Source of the DNA: Geosiphon pyriformis
Lineage: Eukaryota > Glomeromycota > Glomeromycetes > Archaeosporales > Geosiphonaceae
Reading direction: 5' to 3'
Assembly: GCA_016748015.1 (NCBI GenBank)
Contig: JAAOMT010000134.1
Span: forward strand, 74,184-138,183
DNA length: 64,000 nucleotides
Made by a program: the position numbers and the translations under genes
Shown: piece by piece, positions 1 to 9,760 of the stretch
Position numbering within the stretch: the stretch's first letter is position 1
Layout: each line of letters begins with the position of its first letter
Notes under the pieces: model-generated
Databases searched by the model: none
What the model was told of the DNA's origin: nothing
The model's input: only the letters and a program-made list of their open reading frames with translations

Positions 1-477
1 CCAATAACAGAAAAAAATTTCCAGAAAACATTGTTAAGAAGAACATATGACTTAATAGAAACATTGAAAAGCAAACAAAAAAGAGCAGCTGACAATATTC
101 AAAAGTCACAAGAGAAACAGAAAGAAAAACACAATAGTCAAGTACCAAACAAACCAGTTGAATTCAAGATTGGAGACAAAGTATTACTACATCATACCAA
201 AGTGGAAAAACAATAGAGTGGAAAATTTGATCCCAAATAGGATGGACCATTTCACATAGAAGAAATTCTAGGAAATGGAGCTTACAAATTAAGACCAAAC
301 AACAAAATCTTAATCAAAGCAGTACATGGAGATCGACTGAAACTGTATCACAACATCACACCACCATCCACCAGTAATATTCCACAATTAGGAGTACAGA
401 AGATATTAGTCCAACCAGATGAGATTTCACAAGATGTGGAACCAATCATCATTATTAACAACAACACATTAAATTAA
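1..477 (+). pseudogene. Copy A: integrase ORF2, C-terminal fragment
   Basis: The window opens inside an integrase ORF, after the catalytic core. What remains is the C-terminal DNA-binding part. A basic Lys/Gln-rich helix (about 31-215) is followed by the GPF module (G-P-F-H-I-E-E near 244, then N-G-A-Y-K-L-R), typical of Ty3/gypsy integrases. A short tail ends at the TAA at 475-477. No chromodomain follows. Two in-frame stops (at about 214 and 238) sit where copies C to F have or imply Trp codons. It aligns closely with 40190-40662 of copy D, so the rest of this element lies left of the window. Confidence 0.85.
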
Positions 478-531
478 TTTATCAAAAGAATATATAAAGA
501 CATAGTAAACGTGACAAGAAATATCAGAAAA

Positions 532-1161
532 ATGGAAATTACAGACAACATTCACTCACTAGCACAACAACTCTTTCAATTAATCCAACATCAAGAGATG
601 GAAATTACAATTAATCAATAAACAATTCGATATTGAGATACTAGAAAGACATCGCAGCACAGAACATAGAAGAAAACAGAAAATACCATCAACAGAATCA
701 TTGCAAAAGTAAAATTGACAATAAAAGAGTTGACAAAAGAGTCACTATACCAAGAGTTGACTAAAGAAACTTGGAATTAGTGGATACAACAATTTCCAAG
801 AAACTATTGTTATTTTTATTTAAGACAACACGTGAATATCCAGAATCTATATATGGATAAAACAAAGCAATTATTTGACACAAGAATACTACAACAATTA
901 GAACATTTTGTGGAAAAGAACAACTTATCCACACAGACCCGAGTCATATACCAAATACACACAACATTTCAGGATCAACCAGAAATCTTACTCAACAAAG
1001 CAATGAATATGGTTACCAGTAATCAATTAGGAAAAATCACCAATGCTTAATTTGAAGAATTACAGACTCAAATAGCACAAATAATTCTTAAAAACAAAAT
1101 TCAAGAAATACTTCAAGAGGAGGAATTAACAGGATTGAATTTCAATGGAGCTCAATATTAA
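532..1161 (+). pseudogene. Copy A: ORF3, unknown protein after integrase
   Basis: About 210 codons in one frame, from an ATG 54 bp after the integrase stop to a TAA that touches the polypurine tract. The product starts M-E-I-T-D-N-I-H and ends F-N-G-A-Q-Y, both shared with copy D. Several nonsense codons interrupt it, at positions where D mostly has Gln or Trp. I see no transmembrane segment, signal peptide or zinc motif, so an envelope protein is unlikely. It is predicted to be mostly helical, Gln/Asn/Thr-rich and hydrophilic. The function is unknown. Conservation of the same reading frame in copies A, C, D, E and F argues that it was translated. Confidence 0.8.
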
Positions 1162-1174
1162 AAAGAGGGAATAA

Positions 1175-2003
1175 TGTTACTTATAGAATTATAGGGAATA
1201 TATATTAGCATAGTTATTAGCCAATCAGAAGTAAACATAGTAAATGTGGAATTCTAGGATTTTTCTCAGGAATTGCAGGATTCCAGGAATTACAGGATTT
1301 TCATGAAAAATTGCAGAATTCCAGAATTTCAGGATTTCTCTCAAAAGAATTACAGGATTCCTGTTGTGAAAAATTGAGGAATCGAGAAATCTCAAATATG
1401 TATATATAACAGTAGTATGAGAAGCTAAAAAGACAGACCTCCCAGTTTAGATTTCATCTAGACAACCTTCCAAACACAATAAATAACTATTTGGTATCTC
1501 AAACTTAATTCTACTATCAACACTTCATGTTAATAGTAATTAATATTTAAACACACTGGAACAATAGCTCTTGATCACAGCTATTGACAAGATACTAACT
1601 TGCAAAACCACTTTGGCTTATTTATTATTTTCTTTTATTTCTTTTCTTCATTTTTATTTTTGATTTTATTGTTGTGCACTAATTGGTTGAATAAAGCACT
1701 AGATTACTGATGTCAAGGATTGCTTAGTAAAAGACCCCTGTGAGAGGTTAAGACATGTACAGAAGATACAGAATACTTACTAAAGGATTGCTGGCCATCA
1801 CACTGAGAGAAAAATTGACAGAATTGCGATTCTGGGAAGCTACAAATAAAACAATTATTGAATCTCTGTTCATTATACAAAGAACTCAAACCAAAATCTT
1901 CAGATACAAAACTTTCAGATTATTAACATCAACGCAAATAACTTTTAGCACCAAGTTACAGGTTTGTTATTTGATTAGAAACCCCAAATAATCGCCTATA
2001 ATA
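1175..2003 (+). repeat. Copy A: 3' LTR
   Basis: Starts TGTTACTTATAG directly after the polypurine tract at 1160-1174. Ends CCTATAATA, a decayed form of the usual CTGTAACA. The U3 has imperfect repeats built on GGAATT/GGATTCC (about 1246-1380), then a TATA box (TATATATAA near 1400), an AATAAA, and the T-rich tract and GACGTCAAGGATAGC-like block shared by all LTRs here. The LTR abuts the LINE directly. No 5' partner is in the window, so its target duplication cannot be checked. Confidence 0.85.
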
Positions 2004-4850
2004 ACAGTATTAAATGAGAGTTTGGGTGTAATCACTAGTGGTAAGACTATTGTAAAAGTGGCAAATTTTGATTTTTTGGCTGTTTTAAGACTTGAGATAA
2101 CTTTGACTAGTTTATCAAACATAATTATGGGTCTAATGGCCAAATTAGACAATGCTGGTTTGAATGTAAATACTTTTTTTTCCCAATGACAGATTTTGTT
2201 TGAAAAATAGCTATATGTAATGTGCAAAGTATCAATGTCCCTGCCAAGCAAGTGAATATTATTTGTTGACATAAAATATGAACAATGTAATTTTAATAGT
2301 TACCAAAACAAAGCTAAAAGAAAAAATCCACCTATAGATTGCTAACAAATTTGCTGGTATTTGTGTATTTACTTTTAGATTGGACTCTGGTTATCTGGAT
2401 TTTGGTGTTGTAGTTATTATAAATATTAATTTGGTAAAACATATGTACAAGATTTCAGAAATTGCTGGTAGGCTCTTGTTTATTAAGCTCTTTTTTAAGA
2501 ATAAGTTATTTATTTCAATTTTGGAGCTGTATACTAATGCTATTCTGGCTGTGTATTTGTTTTAAGCTGATAAGATTAACTTTTTGATTGCAAAGACTGT
2601 AAACAAATTTTTTTTTGTCATCTTGAATAAAGATTTTGATGAAAACAGTTCATATAGAAATGTTAGTTTTAAGAAATATCTTGATTTAGAGTTGGTCAAT
2701 TTTTTATTAAAAAGTTTGATTATAAAAAGTCTTACATAAAAAAATTCCAGAAGTACTGAAAAAACAATTGATTATGTATTTGTTTCTTCAAATTTGGCTA
2801 ATGTAATAATACATCATAATGTTTTTGATGTTAGGAAATACTTTCATACTAATTACTAAACTGTTTCTGTATTTGTGAGTTTGGGTGGATTATTGAATAT
2901 GTGGTTGAACTCTCTTTGTAAACAAGCAAATAAGGATCACTGGAAGTTCAATATTAAAAATGCTAATGAGATAAAGTAGTACAAGTTTAAGGAGTTTATG
3001 ACAGCTAATATAGCAATATTTTCTAATAAGTTTGTTGTGGCCAAAAAATTTTCAGATCTAGATGCTATATGAATTATTGTTTGCAAAGTTATGTGTCTTT
3101 TAGTGGATAAAATTTTTAAGAAGATATGATTCAAGGACTTTGATAGTATTTTTACTAAAGTATTTTCTAGGTTTTATAAGTTAAAAATTTTGGTTTTGAA
3201 AATTGTCAAGACTTTATATGAAAATATTAATAGTGTATTTGAGTTTTTAATGGCCTACTGGATTTTCTTGAACATTAATAAGGCTTTATCTGTTCAGGCT
3301 TTTTTGGATTCTGGTGTGAATCTTAATAGTATACATTTGGCTTTTTTTAGTGTGAAAAAATCATATTATGCTTCCAAGTTTGTTGATTTTTTGCAGACTA
3401 AGAAGTTAAAAATTAGGTTAGCTATTAATAAATAAATGGAAAGTTTTGCAGTCAACAAGGTTTACACAATTAAGAATGTACTAAAATGTTCTTTTTGAAA
3501 AGTAGTTTTGGATCATCTGATGGTAAATAATGAGTTGGTTCTGAATTCTAATGATGTTAAGTCTAAAATAGATGAAATTATGGAGAATTAAACAAAGAAG
3601 AGATTAGTTATAAGTGGAATTTCTGACCAATAGAGCTGTCAATATTTACTGCTGGTTTATATTGACAATGCTGTCTTTTTTGGGGTCATAGACACTGTTA
3701 CTTTTAATAATTTGCTACAAATAATTAAGAATTTGCCTAATAAAAAAGCTGTTGATCTGTCTAGTATTACCAATAAACTTTGAAAACATTGTGATAAATC
3801 TGTTTTTGTAATGCTTCTGGATTTCTTGAACTTTTGTTTAGTACATAAATCAGTGCTTTGTTCTTGGAAGGAAGCTTGGGTTTTAATGATTTCTAAGTCT
3901 TATAAATGAGAAGAGATTTTGACTAATATCAGACCAATTGCCTTAATTGAAACTGCTCAGAAGATTTTTTCCAAGTTGTTCTCTGATAGAATTTCATTGG
4001 CATGTAGCAAGTTTAATGTGTTATATGGTAACAATTTCTCTGTATTAAAAAGCATTACTACTCAGTTTTCTATTTTTACAGTGAACTCAATTGTTAAAGA
4101 TGCTTGGAAAAGGATCGAGAACTCTGACTAGTTTTGCAGAATATATAGAAAGCATATAATTCAGTTAACTGACATCATCTTAAGAACAGTTTGGTTTAGA
4201 TAAAAATGTGTAAACACTTTGTTAGGTTTTTTGGTAAAATTTACAATAATAGAATAAACCAAGTTATAACAGATTTTGGGCTTATTAATATATATTATGT
4301 ATATAATGGTCTGGACTAGAACAAGATTTTTTTACCTTTGCTTTGGAAAATCTTTTATGACTCTTTTTTGTGCAAATTCAAGAGACATAAAAGCCTGTAT
4401 GATTACTGTATTAATACTAAGTTTATTGCCAAACTAGTAAGATAGAAGTCCAAAGCAGATTGACTTTACATTTGGTTGCTAAGGCTTTTATTAATGACAC
4501 AATTTGGATGAGAAATAGTTAGGCTGCTATTCAGTATATTTTGAACATTGCAAGTGATTTTTTTAGGTTTAATAATATTTTAATCAATAATAAAAAGACA
4601 GTAGCAATTTTTATCAACCAGAAAGTTAATAAGGTCTTATTATTAATAAGTGGTTTGCTAATATTAGTTGCATAAAAAGGGGAATTATATGAGTATCTTG
4701 GTATTTTTTTATCTTCTGAGAGTTTGTCCAAGTCTAATTTAGTAAAAACACACTTAGATGTCAGGTTTTTTGCTAATGTGGTCTTAAAAAAGACTATTTC
4801 AAATAAGCAGTTTCTTTATTTGGTCTTGGTTATAGTTGGTATTATACAAG
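2004..4850 (+). mobile_element. Decayed LINE (non-LTR retrotransposon), 3' truncated
   Basis: A stretch of different character from the LTR elements. It encodes, with many stops, a protein with an APE-type endonuclease followed by a LINE reverse transcriptase. Its left edge is the end of the copy A 3' LTR and its right edge is a cut LTR of copy B. No poly-A tail or target duplication is visible at either edge, so both ends were probably lost. I recognise the family as a type abundant in glomeromycotan genomes; that is recollection, not a search. Confidence 0.75.
2370..4845 (+). pseudogene. LINE ORF2: endonuclease plus reverse transcriptase, broken
   Basis: Endonuclease signs: G-R-L-L-F-I-K-L-F-F (about 2470), the pattern of the strand before the catalytic core, and I-D-Y-V-F-V-S (about 2770), the usual T/S-I-D-Y motif near its C terminus. 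RT signs: W-K-E-A-W-V-L-M-I near 3870, then N-I-R-P-I-A-L-I-E-T-A-Q-K at 3922-3960, the classical start of a LINE RT. E-Y-L-G-I-F-L-S near 4690 is the region after the palm domain. The YxDD-equivalent segment (about 4300-4500) is too mutated to read. Most stops are TGG- or CAA-derived. The frame ends just after the L-G-I-F region, so thumb and tail are missing. The 330 bp before 2370 read as a Leu/Ser-rich, possibly coiled-coil segment of the same protein or of ORF1. Confidence 0.75.
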
Positions 4851-5009
4851 ATTTCTTAAGTCTTGCAATTCCTTTAAAGAAATCCTGCAATTTTTCATGA
4901 AGAATCCTGCAATTTTTTTAGAGAAATCTTAGAATTTTTCTATTACTATGCTTATTTTTGATTGGGTATTCCTTTAACTATATAATATTTCTAATTTCTA
5001 TACATAATA
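4851..5009 (-). repeat. Copy B: 3' LTR, truncated to its first ~155 bp
   Basis: Read on the minus strand, this is polypurine tract (5010-5022), then TATTAT (decayed TGTTAC), then the first part of a U3 with AATTGCAGGATT-type repeats. It stops at about 4850 where LINE sequence begins. The missing LTR remainder is not found on the other side of the LINE, so this is a deletion junction and not a simple LINE insertion. The exact breakpoint is uncertain by about 10 bp. Confidence 0.7.
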
Positions 5010-5023
5010 TTATTTCCTCCTTT

Positions 5024-5365
5024 TTAATATTAAGCTCTGTTAAAATTTTCTAAACTTTTTAGATTTCTTTTATAAATTAGCTTTTTAACTTCTTTTTTCC
5101 AGAATTGCTTTTGTAATTTTTGTCTGCAATTTTTCAAATTAAGTGTTGATTAATTTTCCCAATTGGTTAATAATTACTATATCTATTATTGGGTGTAATA
5201 ATATTTTTAGTCTGTTTTGAAATTCTATCCATAGTTAGTAAATAGCTCTTGTATATGTAAATAAGTTGTTTTTTTTGACAATTTATTCAATTTGTTGTAG
5301 TTGGATTGGATCAAATTTTTGTTTTGTTTTGTCAGCATACAAGTTTTTAATGCTTAATTGTTGTT
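5024..5365 (-). pseudogene. Copy B: ORF3 remnant (second half)
   Basis: Reading down the minus strand, the frame matches the second half of ORF3: a K-T-K-Q-N-K-N-L stretch for the D-K-T-K-R-L-F region of copy D, then K-K-T-T-Y-L-H-I-Q-E for K-N-N-L-F-T-Q-A-R. It ends at a TAA (5026-5024) beside the polypurine tract, as in the other copies. The first half is missing, because the frame is joined to the start of the integrase. Confidence 0.6.
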
Positions 5366-5528
5366 CTAACTAATAGTAATAAAAGTTTTTTTAGTATAAT
5401 ATATCTTAGTAAGTGATAAAATATTTTAATTGTTGTTTTATGTTGTTTTGTTTTTTTTGAGATAATTTTTTTTTGAACTGTTAAGTATTAATATAATGTT
5501 GAAGTTGTTGATATTTTTGTGTATTCAT
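5366..5528 (-). pseudogene. Copy B: integrase ORF2, N-terminal stub
   Basis: The ATG at 5528-5526 is in the same context (AAAAATATAACAAAAxATG) as the integrase start of D, E and F. It is followed by the shared N terminus (M-N-T-Q-K-Y-Q-Q). After about 50 codons, in the segment equivalent to 39415 of copy D, the sequence jumps into ORF3. The zinc-binding HHCC, the catalytic core and the GPF module are all missing, a deletion of about 1.4 kb relative to D. Confidence 0.6.
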
Positions 5529-5559
5529 TTTTTGTTATATTTTTGGGTTAAAATGTTCT

Positions 5560-6625
5560 TAGATTTGTTTTATTTGTGACAAACCATTAGCATTTCCATT
5601 TTTTTTCTCTTTTTATAATGTATTGTATAATTAAATAATAATAATTATATTTTTTATTTTGCATGGTAGTTATTTGCAAATTTTTGCTTCTGAATTAATG
5701 TTAATTTTTTGTGATCAGTGTACACATTAAATTTTTAACTCAAGTATTTTTTTTATTTAATGACAGCCCAATAGATAGCCAAATGTTCTAGTGCTAGAAT
5801 TCTATAGTTCTTTTTAGCTGGGCTTAAGTTTCAGCTGATATATGCTACTGGGTGTTCTCTTTTATCTGGTTTTTTTTGTGATAATACAGCTCTCAATGCT
5901 TGATCTAATGCATTAGTGGTAATGATGAATAGCTTGCTATAATTTGAATAAATCAATATTGGTGCTTAAATAAGCTTTCTTCTTAAGATATTAAAAGCTT
6001 CTTATTGAATTACAATCTATTCATATTTCATATTTTTTGCTTAGAGCTGGTAAAATGGTTGAGCCAGCTTAAAAAATTCTGGATAAAGCAGCAATAGTAT
6101 TCTGCAAATTCCAAGAATGCTCTTAATTCTATAAGATTTGTTGGTATTGAAAAGTTCTTAACAATCTTGATCTTATCTGGATCTATTTTGATGCCATTTT
6201 TGCTTATAATATGTTCCAAAAACTTGAGTTCAGTTTTTTCAAAGAAACATTTTGTAGCATTCAACTTTAGTTCAGCTTTTCTTAGTCTTTTAAACACTTG
6301 TTGGAGATAGTAAAAATAATCATCAAATGTTTTTGAGAATACATTAGTATTATCCAAGCAAACTACTACTAATTTTCATAGTAATTTTGTATAAACAATT
6401 TTCATCAGCCATTGGAAGGTAGCTGAAGTATTCATCAAGCCAAAAGACATAATATTGAATTCAAAATTTTTTTCTCTGGTTGTAAATATTGTCTTTTCTT
6501 TATTAGCTGAATTTATGGCTACTTGCCAATAATTACTGTTTAAATTCAATATTGAAAACTATTTTTTTTCTCCAAATACATCAAATAACTCTTGAATCTG
6601 TAAAATTGAATAACTGTCTCTACAA
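5560..6625 (-). pseudogene. Copy B: RNase H and C-terminal half of RT
   Basis: On the minus strand the order is: the RT core from just after the solo LTR insertion; the palm motif as L-D-N (the second Asp of YLDD changed to Asn) at about 6357; the thumb segment F-L-E-H-I-I-S-K-N-G-I-K; then RNase H (T-N-A-L-D-Q-A-L near 5920 in place of T-D-A-S-G-Q-A-L). The longest open piece is 6028-6357. RNase H ends shortly before the integrase ATG at 5528, so the separate-ORF layout is also visible here. Confidence 0.75.
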
Positions 6626-7541
6626 TGTTATACTTAAAAAAGAGAAAAATAATACATAATCAAAAAAAGAGAAAAACATATGGTTATAAATTAGCCAATT
6701 AAAATAAAAAAAGAGAAAAAAGAATTTTTCAATAAATCCAAGATATTTCAGAAAAGTTGAAAATTTTTCAGGAAATCTTGGATGTTTCAGGAAATCAAAA
6801 ATTTTGCAGAAAATCTAGCAAAGAAAAAGAATTTCTTATGTAAAGAGAATTATGTATATATAGTAGTAATATTAGAAGCTAGAAAATAAGACAATTAAAC
6901 TCAGAGTCAAAAAGACTTTCAGAGTCAATTAGACTTGCAGGTCATGATTATTAAATACTTTTTTTTTAAGAATAGTTGCTATCAACCAGAATGGAATTAT
7001 ATTAATAAAATATCTCTTCAATTTTTCAAGTCCATGTTATTGTTATTTGTTTGAAAATCTAATTACTCTTTTATTTATTAACACTTTATGTTGATAAAAT
7101 TCAACACTTAACCACACTGAAACAATAGCTTTTGATTATAACTATTAACAGAATACTAACTTTTTATTGTCTTGGCTTATTTTCTTTATTTCTTTTTATT
7201 TTTTTTTATTTCTTTTATTTTCTCTTTTATTGTTGTTTACTAATTGATTAAAGATCAACACACAGAGTTATAGACATCAAAGTGACTGGTAAAAGACCCA
7301 GAAATAAGGATAGAACACTTGATTGAGGATAGCTTACTAGAAGAATTACCAGCTATTATCCTGAGAAAAAAATTTGATGGAATTGTGATTCCAGGAAGCT
7401 ACAAATTACAACACTTGAATCTCTATTCATTATACAAAAAACTTAACCAAAACTTTCAGATATTACCAATTATAACAGTTATTAAGTACCAAATTACAGG
7501 TTTGTTATTTGATTTAAGACCCTAAATAATTACTTATAACA
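6626..7541 (+). repeat. Solo LTR S inside the RT of copy B, with 4-bp target duplication
   Basis: A complete 916-bp LTR in plus orientation, starting TGTTATAC and ending CTTATAACA, flanked by ACAA at 6622-6625 and ACAA at 7542-7545. Removing it and one ACAA restores the RT reading frame of copy B on the other strand. The U3 carries Lys-codon-like AAAAAGAGAAAAA runs and a GGAAATC-based repeat, unlike the other LTRs. The R-U5 part (TATA-like TATATATAG near 6860, T-rich tract, AAAGACCC) is the shared type. It was left by recombination between the two LTRs of a full element. Confidence 0.9.
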
Positions 7542-7961
7542 ACAAATAACACTGTTAAGTTTTTTGTAGTCTATACAAAAGTGGATTTTTCCATTTTTCT
7601 TTCAAACTAATATCATTGGTAATAATTATAGATTTATTGATAGTTGAATTAATCTATTGTCTAACATTCTGTTAATTTCTTGTTAGATAATTTTATGGCT
7701 TACTAGTAGTACTTAGTATGCTCATTGTTTAATTGGCATAGTATCTTCAGTTTTAATCTAATACTAGATAATATCAGTTCTGTCAAATTTATTTTCACTA
7801 GTAAAAATGTTGGTGAAATTGTTGAGTAGTATTTTAAGCTGCATACATTAAAGTGAATTTAAATTTTCCAAGTTCATTTGGTCCAATTGTTTTGATTAAA
7901 ACAAATAACATTCTTCTTGTCTGTATATTGTTTGTGATGTAATATTCACATATTCACACAG
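7542..7961 (-). pseudogene. Copy B: N-terminal RT and linker
   Basis: Minus-strand reading gives the linker after dUTPase, a D-I-F-T-S-like start of the RT domain, I-K-Q-type substrate entry residues, and the F-C-I-D-Y-K-K-L-N segment (about 7590) of the fingers. It then runs into the target duplication of the solo LTR at 7545. It has several TAA/TAG codons at former Gln and Trp positions. It continues at 6625 on the other side of the insertion. Confidence 0.7.
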
Positions 7962-8895
7962 TTATAGAAAATCTGAAATGGAATTTGGTAGTTGGTTCTT
8001 AACCTTAGTACTTAAGTATTCAATAATAGTTTTACTCAGTATTTTAATGGTGTCTCCAGTTGTATTGTAGATAAAAATTTTAATGTATTTATTGTTTTTG
8101 GCCAATATATAGAGATTGGTAATTCTAATCTTCTCTAATTTACAAATAGTTGGTTCTACTTCAAAAATTTGAGGCTGGTTCCTTACTTTTCTCTCTATTA
8201 TTAACATATACTGATTATATAGTGAAATAAAAATTGATTGATAAGTAAAGATAATTTCTTTTTTATTAATTGCTTTTTTTTCTATTATATTGACTAGTAT
8301 GTTTATTTTATCTATTAATCCAAATCTATTTTTCTTTCTGGCTGTAATTCTTAATTCTTTTCTTGTTTTTATTGGCACTAATTAAGCTATTTTTACCAAA
8401 AGTAGAAATATTGTTTGTGCTATCTTTTTATTTGGTTTAATTATATATATTCTGTATCAATTATTTCTCCTCTGATATTGATTTTCTTCTTCACTAAACT
8501 AAATCTAGATGCTAATTGAACTATTGTTATTGCTAGAATTTCTAGTGCTATTTTCAAATCAATGCTGGTGTGCAAATATGGTTCCAATTTAATGACTGTT
8601 TTTCTCAGATATCTGAAATCAAATTCTATATTGATATTATGTGCACATTCTGGCATAATATCTTTCTCATTATCATTGTACTATTTTAATTTTTATTCTA
8701 TCAATAAATTTGGGAACATAATGTATTGTTTGAAGTTATAATTGGAGTTTGAATTATTATTGTTATTGCTATAGTAAACAGCATTGGAACTGTTGTTGTT
8801 ATTATTATCAAAGTCTAAATCAGAATTGAATTTTAATTCCAATTTTATTGTGCATTCGCCAATTGGTTCATCCTTTTCAGATATTAAATAGATCA
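7962..8895 (-). pseudogene. Copy B: acidic tract and dUTPase-like domain
   Basis: On the minus strand, an Asn/Ser/Asp-rich low-complexity stretch (8890-8700) precedes the domain. Motif 1 appears as I-E-F-D-F-R-Y, motif 2 as S-R-F-S-L, and motif 3 as G-E-I-I-D-T-E-Y with the catalytic Asp kept. Motif 5 is degraded to K-K-N-R-F-G-L. The C-terminal part (about 8270-7962) is the beta-rich region that precedes RT in all copies, ending near a stop at 7960. The dUTPase assignment is explained under copy D. Confidence 0.7.
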
Positions 8896-9760
8896 TTTAT
8901 GGTAGTAAATTATAAATAAAATCACACTTATTACAATATTTGAAGTTATATGGTATTAAACAATGATCACATAGTCAGATATTCAGTTCTTTTAACTATT
9001 GCTCTTGCTCTTTTTTAGTGAATGCCAATTCTTAGTAGTATTTGTGGAATTGTTCTGGGTCTATAATATTGAAGATAATATTAGAGTTTGAAATCCAAAT
9101 GCTTTCTTCAGATTCTGGTGGGTTGTTTTTAATTGTTTTGATTTTTTTTAAAGATGTATCTTTGATTTTAGTGATTGCTATTCTCCAGATTTTGTTATCA
9201 TTGTGTAGCAACTGTCTAAATGTTTTGCACTTCTTTTCCAAACAGTGTCTATTGGTGTTTTTTTTTTACCCAATTACTTATAAGAATTATGTATTAACAT
9301 AATTTGTTGTATATTCCTCCATGACCAGAAATGTTGTTCCACGTTTTTTTATCTAAAAAGGTTTTTCCACAAGCAGAACATGATTTGTTGTCCCATTTTT
9401 TTTGTCTTTTTGGTTATCTAAAATGTTCTAAGATACATAATTAACAGTAGAACTTGGTTGTCATTGGTCATTTTTCATTGTTGCCACAGCATACACTTAT
9501 TGTTAACAATTTCTTGCCACAATTAATGCAAATTAATTTGAATTAGCAATAAGTTAATTGTTTCTGATTGGTAGTAGCACATAATAAATATGTAAAAATG
9601 GTTGCTTAGAATGTTTTTTTCTTTTTTTCTTTTTTTTTTTCTTTTTTTTTCATGTAGATACTGATGGTAAGTTGTTATAATTATTGTCAGTCTAGGAGAC
9701 TTAATAAGTTTCCCAGATAAATTTCTTTTCTTTTTCCTTAAACTCAATTAATGGCTGCTT
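8896..9760 (-). pseudogene. Copy B: Cys-rich module between protease and dUTPase
   Basis: Heavily mutated relative of the copy D module at 35946-36640. On the minus strand it keeps the helix containing W-R-I-A-I-T-K-I-K-D (about 9190) and D-P-E-Q-F-H-K-Y-Y (about 9045), equivalent to W-Q-M-A-L-I-K-I-K-G and D-P-E-Q-F-H-E-H-Y of D. Cys pairs can be read near 9500 and 9380. A poly-Lys/Arg tract (about 9610-9660, a long T-rich run on the plus strand) has expanded before it. Confidence 0.55.

Noticed and set aside
532-1161. ORF3 as an envelope gene or chromodomain
   Set aside because: No signal peptide, membrane segment or Cys pattern for an envelope, and no chromodomain aromatic pattern.
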